From Sarocladium kiliense (taxonomy: Eukaryota > Ascomycota > Sordariomycetes > Hypocreales > Sarocladiaceae): 64,000 nt of DNA. The position numbers and the translations under genes were made by a program. Below are positions 1-12,057 of this stretch, one piece after another. The stretch lies in assembly GCA_030734395.1 (NCBI GenBank), contig JAUZTG010000020.1, forward strand, positions 1,178,001 to 1,242,000, in the 5' to 3' direction. The notes beneath the pieces are model-generated. The model worked only from the letters and a program-made list of their open reading frames with translations, searched no databases and was not told the origin of the DNA. Positions within the stretch are counted from its first letter, which is position 1. The number at the start of each line of letters is the position of its first letter.

Positions 1-1753
1 TCTGGCGTCCAAACCATCGTCTCCCCCACCACGCGAAGGAGACTTCTTCGCTTCCTAATTCCAGGCCCCTGGTGCCACCACGATGAGCTGAGCAAGCTTT
101 CCAGAAGCATGCAATGTGCAAGGTTGTGGGACCTGGTCCACAGATGGGATGTCGCTCATCATGGGGATCATTGATCGCCGTATGGGCTTTTTGCTAAACT
201 TTACGCAGGCACCCATGATTAGGCTAAGTGATGCTGGAGAACAAGCGTGTCCCTGAAGTTGCGAATGCCTTCAAAAGGACGCCCAGCATTCAGGGGGTTT
301 CGCTTCCGCTGCGCCGCTTTGCACGGCTTCACTATACACCGTCTTCCCGCTCCCTCCCTCGTCGCCGGTCCAGAGCAGTCTCTTCTGCGGGATGACGCTC
401 TTTGTAACGCAAGCTCCATGGCACATCTGCTCTTGTTCATCATTTGAGCTTAGTTTGGAACCTGAAGTCACCCGCCAGAACGGCTAACATCGATTCCCAC
501 ACCCGCCAGCTTATTGACACCAACGCTAATCTCAATCTCGCACTGTTGCGTCCTTAATTTCAACCCGCGCTTGAACTGTGGCCCCGGACCAGACAGGTGC
601 CTCCCCTTTGTACCTCCCATCTGGGCTGGCTTCATTGCTCCGAGGTCAACAGCCTCCAACAGAAAAACGTGGCTTCTCGACTATCGCAGGTGGAGGGGGT
701 CGGGCTTGCATATGCTAATGATAGCTCGGGCATCACCACAGCTGGTGGGTACGCCACAACCCATCACACAACGTTTGCTAATAATACAGCGCCACCACGC
801 ATCTTCAAAACCGTTCGCCCAGCTGCACGCTTCCACGCCTGCAAGACTCCACGAACCCCTATTCTGCCTGTTCCTGCAACTATCGGTCCGGTGGCGCGAT
901 GCGCTTGTCGTGTGGTCGATTGCCGATGTCACCTGGCAGTAGCCAAGGGGAACACGCAACTTGTACTCACCGAGACTTCCAGGCCAATACGAGTACAATC
1001 AATGTTTGGCAGCTCCAGGTTGAGACCATTCAGGGTTTGATATTGCTCACAGATGACAAACCCTAAAGACCAAGCAAATTTATACGCTCTCTCCTGTAAG
1101 AAGAGGCTTGGGCAAATTGCAGTGCAGTCAACCCGCTCTTCAGGTTGATTGCTGGAGATTACGCCAGCCTGTTGTGAGTGTGAACGAGTGACATCCCCGG
1201 CCCCGCTCCGTAAGAAAGAACGTGGTTCATGGTAGTGAGACAGTCAGATTTCTGAAACGGGTTTTCATTCGGGTTGTCACCGATGTGCGGAAGTAAAGCA
1301 ATGACGCTGACGCGCTTGGCCGTGATGTTGGACCACGGTGGCCGGAAATGCTAGTTACAGGGTAGGATCATTTTGAGAACGACGACCTCGGGCGCAGGCC
1401 AATGCACCATCCCTGAATATCTGTTCTATCATTACTCAGTGTAATGTGAACACGTCATAGTATCTCGCTGTATCCGTTAATGAATAAGGCAGGTCATGTG
1501 GTGGTGATGCTCCAAAGTTCACCGAGCTGTGCACGATATACCAAATAGCTACCCTATCACACCACTACTTCAGATCGGAGGACTGATCGTCGATTGGCAA
1601 ATTCAAACCAGATAGCTTGTCATGAGAATCAACTTGCTCGCCAAATGAGGTTACCAAACAGACATGCTGGACTCATTCAAGCCGCTTCAAACATGGTCAT
1701 TATCCGTACTCCTGGATCATCTCCAACTGCGGCACTCTTCTCGACCTCACTCT
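1..1753. other. intergenic, no gene recognised
   Basis: Open frames here are short, overlap each other on both strands and show no recognisable domain, signal peptide or plausible splice pattern. The right part is the 3' flank of the mutarotase gene that ends at 1754. Confidence 0.6.
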
Positions 1754-2305
1754 CTACGCAAGGTAAAACACCTCCTCAACAGGCTTCCACCATGGCGGAT
1801 CCCCAGACTCGGAGCTCGTCGCTCCCTCGACCAGAGTCTCCTGCCACGAGTCGGTCATCTTCCACCACTCGCGGACCTTGGGGTTGGCGCGCATGCGTTC
1901 CATGTCGGCGGCGAAGTCGTAACGGACGTATCTGAAGGTGGAGAAGAGGATGGAGGTATCTTTGTCGTAGAAGATGCTGTCTGTTCCTCCAAGTGTCAGC
2001 TTTCAGATCCCGGCTTATCTTTAGACATTGGATGGATTGATGGTCCGGTGACGGGAACAGGTGAAAGGTAGGTGAGGAGACGGCTTACACTCTTCGATCC
2101 CACAGTCCTTGATCTGCTTCAAGACCTCAGGCCAAACATTCACATGCGCAGCTTTATACTCCTCAACACACTCCGGTCGAACCTTGACGATGGAAGCGAA
2201 GCGACGACCCGGATTCTTGAGCTTGGTGGACGCGCTGCGCTGGCGAGCAACCGCCTCCAGGTCAGGCACCGCCTGCTCTTGTGTTGGAGAATTGGGCTGC
2301 CACAT
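1754..2305 (-). CDS. L-rhamnose mutarotase (RhaM family)
   Basis: Two exons, 2305-2089 and 1980-1754, with one 108-bp GT-AG intron (1981-2088), give 147 aa. Members of this family interconvert the alpha and beta anomers of L-rhamnose in the cytosol and feed rhamnose catabolism. The signature is visible: EEYKAAHVNVWPEV at about residues 48-61 carries the family Tyr (about 50), catalytic-type His (about 54) and Trp (about 58). The splice joins GIEE to YSIF, restoring the conserved YSIF strand, and the C-terminus has the family's paired Trp and a MTDSWQE motif. The start is the first in-frame ATG; the frame stays open upstream but with no ATG. The first 34 residues are not part of the core fold and could be an extension or a misplaced start. 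No other rhamnose gene lies nearby, so the function rests on family membership alone. Confidence 0.9.
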
Positions 2306-3459
2306 GCTCTTTTTTTTTTCCTGCTTCGGACGAATTGGAGATTGGATAGAAGAGACCAAAGCTGGGAAGAGTGAGTCCAACAAATGACGAATGGAGATGG
2401 AGTTTGTTGGAGACGAGAATGTGCGAGTCGCTGGAGCTTCTGCGGGGAGGACTGACCGACGGAGGGGACCCGCGCGCGTAGTGATGATGCTGTGATGAGG
2501 GGAAAAAGAGGCCAGAGGAACGACACCCCGCACCGGAAACCCAGGGCCCAAAAGATAGGTTACGAGGCTACTCTTTCAGTCGTAGTCAAGGGACGGCACA
2601 TGGAATTGAGCTCCAGTTGATGAGTAATGGCCCTCTGACGTCCGTTCAGCAAGAAAAAACAACTCTCTGTTTCCCTCTTACACGCGAGCAAAAGAAATGT
2701 GGGTGACAGCGGGGGGCGGAGACAGAAGGGAAGATGGGGGTGGGTGGGTGTTGGCTGGCTGGCTGTAGGCGGGGTTCCACTGTTCGGAGCGCGGAGAAGC
2801 GAGCGCATTCGGAGACGGATGCCCAAGTGGGAAGACGAGGCCTCACGGATATTTAATAGTCTGCATCTTACCGACCTCTTTAATGCTTTTAAGATAGGCC
2901 TAGAATTCTCCGAGACGTGTCATGGAGCTTTAGAAGTACACAGAAGATTGGTATATACCGATACGTATGCTTTGTCCATCCAGCTCAGCAAAAAGACTCA
3001 TCGCTCAGCTCACCGACACCGTGGACGGCACGGCACCACGGGAGCCGCTAATGCGCCGTGCCCGCCGTCCGCGCCCAGCGCCATTTTACCCGTGCCAATC
3101 GCGCTGTGCCACTCCACTCAAAGCCATCGCCCATCTCATCTGTTGTCCACCCGACGGCTCATTCTTCCGACTGGCAAGTCCCTCATCATGATACGCACGT
3201 GTTCAAGTTCAAGGATGATAAGATGACAGAAAAGGAATGTTATTCGTGGGTATAAATCGTGATAATCAGACACAGCACGCACATGCTCATCCACTGCCCT
3301 GTAAGCCATCTCGCTTTGCAGCTTACATCAACTACCCTCCTGACTCTCCACAATGCGGTGCCCAAAACGCCAGCTCCCAAATCATGACTGGCAACAAACA
3401 GAGTGTTCATTCTCATGTTGCACTTTCTCGAGCAATTCTCTTCCCACACGAAGAATGGC
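2306..3459. other. intergenic, mutarotase promoter side
   Basis: No gene recognised. The part next to 2305 is the upstream region of the minus-strand mutarotase and includes an A-tract on its sense strand just before the start codon (2311-2320). The part near 3460 is the 3' flank of the next minus-strand gene. Confidence 0.5.
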
Positions 3460-4591
3460 TTACTCCTTCTCAGTGGGCATATCATAGGCTGGCGGTGGTG
3501 CCTGGCCCGCCATCAGTCCATTCTTCTCATCATTGACGTCCTCCTCAACGACAATGACTTCAGATGGGACCAGGGTCCAAGAATACTGAGCCTCACGGCC
3601 TGCAAGCTTCCTTGCAACAAAGGCGACGATGCTGCACAGGAACATGACCAGTCTACCGAAAATGTTAGCGAACCTGTGCAATCAACGAGGAAGAGATCGG
3701 GGGGAAAGCTTACACTGCCGCACCGACACCTGCGGTAATGCCCATGACAACCGGCAGGAAGACATGGGCTGCCACATTCTTGATCATCTTACCGAGGTGA
3801 TGCCCGTGGTGATGGCCATGATGAGGTCCCCGGTGATGTCCAGGTCGTCCATGTCCAGGTCGTCCGTGTCCATGGTGACTGCCCTCCTCGTCTTCCATTT
3901 GCGGCAAGTCGAACCTATGAGGTTTCCCATCATTGGCTTCATGGAGCCTATGGCATCCCATACCACCCTTGAAGAGGTCTCTCCAAAGCTCCTCAACACC
4001 GCAGAACCACCCGTCACATTGTGGCTTATGCATGGGCGGTCTCGCATCTTCCGCAGGTTCCGAAGGCCCACCAGTCTGAAGATCTGCGATAAGAACTTCA
4101 CCGTTGGGACCGGTGACCAGAGTCATGGCGATGGAGACGTCGCTGACGGGAGTAGGGCCTACGCCGGCGACTCCGAGGTGGAAGTCAACGATGCGCATGC
4201 CTTGAGCCCTGTCCTCATCGACAACCTGCCACCAGATAACCCAAGCCAGCTCCTCCTCCTCGTCTCCACCATTCGAGCTCGAAACGGTGGCAGTCAGGTC
4301 ACCCTCCCGCTCATCCGCAGGGTAAACCTCGAAGCCGTTGACCATCAATCTGTTGTTATCTTGGACCTTGATATCGAAACGTAGGCTAGCATCCAAGCCA
4401 GGGCACTCTGCACACGGGATGTTGACGGTCTGAGACTGGACAGAAGGCGGAAGGGCGAATGGGCTGAGTTCTTCGATAGGCAGAGCCTTGAAAGCACCCT
4501 CGGCCTCGTCAGGCTTGGACGCGGGTGCCATCTCAGGCACGACCAGGAAGGCCGCCGCCGGCGCCGCGAGGGCGAGAAGATGGGACAGCAT
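3460..4591 (-). CDS. secretory-pathway membrane protein with His-rich segment
   Basis: Exons 4591-3714 and 3652-3460 (61-bp intron) give 356 aa. The first in-frame ATG starts a signal peptide (MLSHLLALAAPAAAFL). The body has a Cys pair in NIPCAECPG and a motif around LMVNGFEVYP, which recur in a conserved fungal family of unknown function (I believe the Pfam DUF7728 type, from memory). About residues 238-267 form a His/Gly-rich linker with repeated HGRPG and HHGH units. A single transmembrane segment (about 272-303, spanning the intron junction) follows, then a cytosolic tail ending in a Pro-rich and acidic stretch (APPPAYDMPTEKE). The predicted topology is a type I membrane protein with the His-rich part outside or luminal. 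The His-rich stretch suggests metal binding, but that is inference. No enzyme motif is visible. Confidence 0.8.
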
Positions 4592-7082
4592 GATGGGGCT
4601 TCTCGGATCGGCCGGATTCAACAAAGAAGTCAACTTTGATGATTCTCACGATAGAAATTCGATGTCAAGTTAGAATAATCGTGTTGGTTAAATGGGAGCA
4701 AGAGAAAACAACGAATGATGAGATAACAAGTAAGTGGGAAGGGAGGCGAATTTGAGGGTGGGCAGCAGTGTCTTGGGCTGAGGGACGGATTCGTGCCTGT
4801 GAGCCTACGCCGCTGTCTCGTACCGATGGAACATGTCTCGGTGGCGGAGCCGGGCGTTGGCTGTTAGTGGGCACGCGACTCTTCGACGATTGCGTCCTTG
4901 ATGCCTCGGATTTCAGGCAGCATGTCTCCGCCCCTGGCCTTGGCCGCGTACCCTGCGTACGTTAGCGCCCGTCGTCTCCGGTTGGCTACACTAGGTACTC
5001 CGTAAGGCAGTCTAGGGAGGTATGCTTGAAGCTACTATATTGGTCCAAGCTCTCGAAGCCATACGTACGTCCCTGAGTATCGAAGGGTCATTGATGACCT
5101 CTAGTCGAATCTACCTCAACGGGGTCTGGCCATCGCGAGCATAGCTTAGGAGTAAGCCACTGACAACATACGGCCACGACTGTTGAGCTTGCGTGTAAGG
5201 AAATGGGTTGCTATCGATTCAAGCTCAGTATTGGTTCAGAAAAACGGACTCTGCTACCTACTACGTACTATCTCGGAGATTGGTGCACTGACTCGTCCAA
5301 ACAAACACCAACCGATTTTCAACTAGGGTCACTGGGGCCTTCTTCAAGTGCCTCAAACTCCTGACGTCGCACCGCTGACGCGTCTTCATCCACTCCTATG
5401 AGACTATTGGAAGTGCATCAAACGAACATCGTGTGCCTTTCCGTACTTACCTAACCCTGGGGGCCAAACCCGATCAAAATTCAGACTGCACTACGTACCT
5501 GCACACGAAGAGACATCAAATGTTACAGAATCCCCAAAAGGTGTCGAAAGTGCAGCAAGAGTAGCTTGCCTTGGATGATCTCCTGACCCTAAAATGACTA
5601 GCGAGTGATTTCGTGCTGTTCGGGGCGCTGGACGTACTGCCACAATTTGCTGAGAGCTTGTAACTCGGTGAAGCACTCGTTTACCATAACATTGGACGGC
5701 CAAGGAGACCGCTTTGTAAGCGGCGTCTCCGACACTCACGATGCTTGCCGGGCTGCTATCCATCTTGGCATTCTGGTTCTAATACAGATACGGCGTAGTT
5801 CTCTTGAACTCCTTGCTGCCGTCCTTAGATTCAGCAGTGGAAGTGCCCTACGCTTAGTGCCTCTTCATATCTGACGGTTCTCCTACGTATCTTACGTCGG
5901 CCAGGTCTATGGCACATGATTTCTTCCGATAGCTGCCGTGTAGGCCACTCTCCTTCTACTATCTACATTATTTTCCAGACATCCAAAGAGCGTTCACCGC
6001 GACCGTCTTGCTGACATCAATGGGCTCGCGAGGATTTGCCCTGAATTCTGAGATTGTAGCATTAGGGAATTCATAGGCGGCCGAAGGACTTTGATGATTC
6101 GTGTCTGGGTTAAATAGGAACCACGTGGACACTAACAACAGAGAGCCCTTCTTGCTGCCGAGCTGTTAGGGACCTTTAAGCACCATATAGAGGAATGCGC
6201 CTAGAAAATGGATTCACATCCTCCAGTGCGTCTCTCTCAGCCAATAGCGTATCTCTTCATGACAGATATTCCTAGTAGCTTGGCCCTGGATCTTCTACGC
6301 CGGCTACGGATATCGCACCAAGGACTCCCTAAAGCAGGAGGTCCTCTATCCTTTGGTCCTCTTTTTGCGTCTAGCAGCCTACCGGATGCTGATTAGCTTA
6401 TTCCAGACATTAGCTATTGAGCGTCAGTTGACTGGATGGATGGGTGTAGTATGTAAGGTGCGAAGACAAGGTCCAAGTCGAGCTCCCTTGCTTAATTGCT
6501 ATGTGGCATGAGTGGGTTTCTCAAAATGTCACGCGCCGCGTGCCTTCATGTCTCACCCAGCACGTCCCGGCTGGCTTGCATCAGGGATGAGTGACACAAG
6601 GGGGTTATCGCGACAATGTAGTCTTCCGCGAATGAATTCCAATTTTTTTTCACTTTGTAATCAGGCATTCAGCACGACAGAGTATAAGCAAGCACTTGAT
6701 TCTATCATCCTCATCTGCATGCATGCTTATAGTGAGACCAATATCGGCATCTTCTTGGATCGATTGCCTTTCCTCCTACCCCTGTTCGCAATGCAAAACT
6801 GACAAAAAGATGAGCCGCAAATTATGACACACTTCCAATGACCTCGCGACTCTTTTCAAGAGTGAGATAGTTGGCTCAAACTCGGATCGAAATTCCTGTC
6901 TTCATACATGCCAGTACCACCGATGCAAAATGGTTCGTCCTTGACGCAATCGCCTAGCCATGAACAGAGGCCTAAGAAGTTGCCCTCTGTCAATAGTACC
7001 AGTGAATGCGGAGTACGAGGCGCATCAAGATGACTCTGAGATTTTAAGGGCAATGACGAAACTCCAGCTCGTCAGGCGAAGG
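4592..7082. other. 2.5 kb without a supported gene
   Basis: No coding region recognised on either strand; open frames are short and unrelated to any family I know. Several TACGTA-type words occur between 4950 and 5510. It separates two minus-strand genes and includes the upstream region of the gene starting at 4591. Confidence 0.5.
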
Positions 7083-10000
7083 CTACTCCTCCGATTGCTT
7101 GCCCGACTCAGTCATGTAACCCGCACTCCAGCCTGGAAACGCGTAAGTCAGCCACGTCCTCGCCTTGAGTGCTGTTCTCTCAACGAGGGTCGGAGTGTCG
7201 GGCTGTTCCTCGCCAGTGCGATCATAAGGAAAGTTCGGGTGGCCAGGCAGCTTCGGGAGAGAACCCTCGGTTGGGAATGGGTACGCAAAACCCTGAGACT
7301 GCTTCTTGCTTGACAACTTGGTCTCGAATGTAGTAGGTGGTGGGTAGTAAGTCTTGGAAGCTAATGGATTGGGCATGTCAGCAAGCTTCATTCTGTGGTA
7401 GAGTTGGCAGTGGACACGGAGACGTGACTTACTACTAGAAACCGCATCTGCCGTCACATTTGTCCAGTGATCCGTACAAGTCGACGTGCTAGTCGAAGTG
7501 TGGCACTCGGAAGATGAGCTGCTCGTAGTCGTTGTATGGCATGGCTCTGTGGCACCAGCTCCTGTCGTGTCGGACTGCGAGACTGTGACACTACCCTCGG
7601 GTGACACCGTCTCCTCGGTTGAGGACGAGACTTCCCCTGGCTCTATCGTAGTGTGCGAAGTGATTGGCGAGGTTGTGGCGGAAGTGGTAGATCCAGAGGT
7701 TGAGAGTTCAGGGCTCGTTTTGCTTCCAGCGACGGTGGAACTCACGATCACGGTGGTCGTTGTGATTACAGTACTTGGTGGCTCAACCGAAGAAAGGGTA
7801 GACTCCGATGGCGACAAAGTCGAGACTTCCGTGACCGTCGTTATGGAGAAAACAGCCGTGCTATTGATACTGGGCGTCACAACCGAAAGCGATTGCTCTG
7901 AAGTCGAGCTCAATGAGCCAGTGGGAACCGAGATTGAGAGTTCTGTTTTACTGCTTTCCCCGACTGTCGATGACACGCCCAGTGTACTAGACACAGGAAC
8001 CAAAGTGGTGTTATTGCTAATCGAAGGCTGACCAGGGCTCGAGGGTGTCACTGGTTGCTGCGTCTCAGCAAATGATGACTCGAAGCTCGTGAAGCTGCCA
8101 GTCAGTGTTGTGTTGGTACGGTTAGTGGAAGCAATGACACTGTCTGAAGCAACCTCTGCTGACCCCGAGCCTATAGTTGGAGTAGGGGTAGCCGACACAA
8201 CAGTCGTAGTCGTTGTTTGTACAACAGTGCTGTTGAGGGTGGGCGCACTTGTTGTGCCTGATTCTGTAATTCCAGTGGAGACAACAGCCGAGCCTGAGAG
8301 AGCTGTCGAGGAATTGATGAACAGTGACGAGGTTTCAGAAACGATCAAAGTCGTTGACAGACCCGATATAGTACCTGATGTAGTGGAGTTCTGAACCGGA
8401 GCAGACGGTTTTATGCTTGAAGATGACTTCTCTGTGCTCATTGGTGTCGTGGTGGTCCAAATTGAGACAGAGAAGTCCCCGTTTATGCTGGAGGAGGTGC
8501 CGTTCCCTGCACTTGCACTCGGGCTGGACGCTGTCACTGACGAATTTGTAACTGGGAGCGAGCCAGTGACTGGAGTACCGGTAAGTGGCCAAGACGAGAT
8601 GACAGAAGAGGTCCTCACTGTCCCGGTAGGGTAGGGCGGCGTGGTCGAGATGGCAGTTGTATTTTGTGTGTCGGTCGACACTTCCCCCGAGGATGTAATG
8701 TTCGACGGTATGGCCGGTGGAGAAGAGGTTGTTTCGGGAACAATTGTGACGTTCGACCAGCTGCTCGAAGGCAGAGCGGTGACATTTCCAGACACAGACG
8801 AGCTGGTAAGGACCACGGATGAAGCATCGCTGCTTGCCTTGGTCGTCGTGAAAGTCGACACCACAGTCCTAGAAATAACTACCGTTGAGTTCTTTCCAGT
8901 ACTAGAAGGTAACGGCGCGCTCATTGTGGTGGAGATGCCGATGACTGTACCGTTCTGCGTCTTCGTGAAAAAGTCCGACTTTGTTGATGTTGCGTTGCCA
9001 CTGGGCAAGAATGTCAGACTTGTGGACGTTCTCGTTGGGGACCCGACCGTGACAGAAGCATTGCCAGTTGAGAGTGAAGAAGTGGTTGAAGTGGTCGTGT
9101 TGACGAACGGAGTCGAGGCACTCGAGATGCTAGAGCTGGTTCCATTGCGTTCTGCCCCAGTTGACGACAGCGACGTGACCGTTACCTGAGTGTTGGTCTC
9201 GCTGAATGAGCTCACGACGGTCGAGTTTGTTACAACGGTGGACACCCCTGATGAATTCGTATGTGTTGGATAGGGAGGCCTTGTGAAGACAGGTCCTCCT
9301 GAAATAGTTACGGGGCTCTGAGTCATGTTACCCGCAGAGGAAGGTGAGGCAGTTGAAAGCGTCACTTTAGTCGTGATAATGGTGACACTGGCGTTGGCAT
9401 TGGAAGTTGCGCTCGCAAATACACTAGAAGAATGGATCGTTGTGTTGGTAGGTGAAGATGGGCCACTTGAGGTAAGTGTGAGTGACGATGGACCCGAGGT
9501 GATGAAGATCGGGGTAGACGAGCTAGAAGTCTTGTTGACTCCTACCGAAGCAGTTGTGATGTTACTTGGGAAAGGGCCGCTTTTCGTTGAAGAGACGATA
9601 ATTGTCACCGTTTGTGCCAATGAGGAGGGAGACATCGTGATCGTCTCACCGCCCGGTGACACTGAAGTCGCCGTGCCATTGCCAATGAGTGAAGTCAATG
9701 TGTTGTTTGTGGGATACGGAGCGTGGCTTGTGGTGTACGCGATCGAGGTTGTTGAGATGGTAGAGGACACGGTGATGATTGAGATTGGCCGAGATGATGT
9801 GCTGGAAAGGTTTACAGAGGCTCGAGTTTCAGTGATTGTCGCGCCTGACGCATTGGTTTCGGTCACTGTCTCTACCTTGGTCGAGTTGACAGGATAAGGG
9901 GATGCTCCGGATGACGAGGTGATATCAGAAGTAGTGAAGGACAAGGACGGGGTAACTGAGAACTCGCTTGCAGAGCTGGGAGTCAAGGAACCCGTGCCCG

Positions 10001-12057
10001 TGGTGACATTCCCACTAGCTGTCTGGCTAACAACTATCGAACTCTCCTGTACCGACGATTCTGTCGCCTGGAATGAAGAGGATGTGTTGGTCGATCCGGC
10101 AGTTATGGTTGAAGCGGTGATTTGTACCGGAGATGATACTGTAGATGTCTTTGAAATAGTCTGATTGCCGCGAGACGCCGATCCGGTGCTCTCGATTGCT
10201 GTGGTCGAGACTTCTGAAACAGCCGATGTCGAATTACCAGTCGGGAATGATGGACCTGCACTCTCAGTCGAAGTCACCGGTACTACAGTCGTAATGATGA
10301 TTGGAGGAAGCCCAACTGGGGAAATCGTGAACTCGACCGTGGTAGATTCTAGGGGCTCGCTCGTGGCGGATGAGAAACTTGAAGAACTGATCGAAGTGTT
10401 GGTGGCGATGGGAGGCTCCGTCGCGGAGAAAATCTGTGAGGTAGAAGCTTTGACAGAGATAGAGGTGACTCCAGATTCCGACGTCGAGGTCAGAGAGGTA
10501 GAGAGGCCGGATGAAGAAGCCGACGTTGTCGACAGAGACCCTGTGACATTCGCAGAAGAGCCGATTGAGCTCTCGCTTGTGGTAACCAAGGAAGAATAAG
10601 AAGTCGATGAACCAGGAGCTGAACCGCTCAAGCTCGAAATCGGAGTGGTCACGTTCTGCCTCGGAGCAGTGCTCAAAGACGTGGAGCTGGTGTTTCCTTC
10701 CGTCACACTAGACTCAGACGACTGCCCCGGGGGAAGGTACTGAGTCGATGTCATGACAACCTGAGACGAGTTGCCAGCAGACACCGTAGTACTCGTGATA
10801 CTGATGACAGATGCTTCAGTTTTCGTTTCACTCTGAGCTGAGGTCACAGACGAAGTAGGCCCCGACGATGACTGCAGAGCAGAGCTTTCAGGTGAAGGAG
10901 TGTTCACTGAAGATACGACGGGCGACTCCGGAAGAGGTGTGCCCACGGCAGTACTCGTGAGAGCAGTTGGATGCGCCGAACTATCCACAGAAACAGTGTC
11001 TGTCACAGTACCTTTCACTGTAGTGAAAGTAGTGTTCTCCGTATCAGAAGCAAGCGCTGTGCTGTTGACTGTAGAAACTGAGGATGGCGAAGATCCGTGA
11101 GAGGACGTTCTTGCGGGAGTGGAAGGGGTCCCAAGGAAAGAGCTGGAGGGCGAACCCGTGAGGACTGTAGTTCTGGACAAGAGAGTTGAAGGCGCTGCAG
11201 AACTTAGCAATGTTGTCGTTCCTGGGAAGACACTTGACGTGTCCGTTCCAGTTGTGGTCACCACTGAACCTGATCTGGCTGGAGTGATCTCAGATTCAGA
11301 CTGCGACGACGAGGAGAACGAATAGCCCTTGGTCACAGAAGACGGTGTTGCGGCGTCTGATGTTCTAGTGAGACTTCCGGGACTTGTTGGCAGAACATCC
11401 GCAGATGCAGAAATTGGCAGCTCCGTATTGGCTTCAGTGAACTCAGACTGAGAAGGCGTTCCAGAGGTTCCAGTAACTTGAGTAGAAGAAGTCGTCACTC
11501 CTGGACTCCCTGTGATCGCAGAGCTTCCTGCAGAAGCTGTGATCGGCTCCTTTGTGTTGGACCACAGCACAGTCGTCTCTGGCGATTGTTCGGAAGAGGT
11601 CACAGACGTGGTGATGACTGTTGAGACCGTTTCATTACCAGTAGACTGTGAAGTTGTATCAGAGGACACTGATGATCCTTCGGGCGCGACCGTGGAGGAA
11701 TCTGTTGCTTCACTTGTCTCAATGACGGTCACAGCTATGAAGAATCAGCTGGTACTCAGAATCTCAATCATTCATGAGGAATGTCCACTCACAGGACTCA
11801 GAGCTTGATTCTGTAGGCTCAGGAGGAGGAGGGTAATAAGGTGGGGGAGGAGAGTATTCCGGCGGCGGAGAACCGGAATCGGTCGGAACGTCATAGCCAC
11901 CCTGGGCATCTCGAGCCTCGATCTTGGCGGACTGGGCCTCGAAGTTCTTGATGATCTTGTGATGCTCGAACACGTCCTGCTGAGCGATGGTTGTGTAGGC
12001 CAGGAGAGCCCAGATTAAGACCGGCACTAGGCCGGTCAAGAGGTGGCCGCCTCGCAT
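7083..12057 (-). CDS. giant mucin-like Ser/Thr-rich secreted protein
   Basis: Three exons, 12057-11793, 11734-7433 and 7360-7083, give 1614 aa. Both introns (58 and 72 bp) are GT-AG. The second was chosen because its GTAAGT donor and a TTGCTGAC branch before TTAG keep frame and join SSS to SKTYYPPP. Reading through it would also stay open. The protein begins with a signal peptide (MRGGHLLTGLVPVLIWALLA), then a short Glu/Lys-rich stretch and a Pro/Tyr-rich stretch (PPPEYSPPPPYYPPPPEP). About 1400 residues of Ser/Thr with very many N-glycosylation sequons (NTT, NST, NGT) and recurring PPYPT or APYPT motifs follow. A small Cys-containing patch (EPCH, SECHT, STCTD) precedes a conserved-looking basic tail. 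No GPI-type hydrophobic C-terminus is seen, so it is secreted or matrix-associated rather than obviously wall-anchored. An in-frame ATG at 12126 would add 23 residues but would bury the signal peptide. A role as a cell-surface mucin or adhesin is inference. Confidence 0.8.

Noticed and set aside
7486..11325. Series of Val/Glu/Asp-rich plus-strand frames
   Set aside because: They are the mirror of Ser/Thr codons of the mucin-like gene on the minus strand; composition fully explains them.
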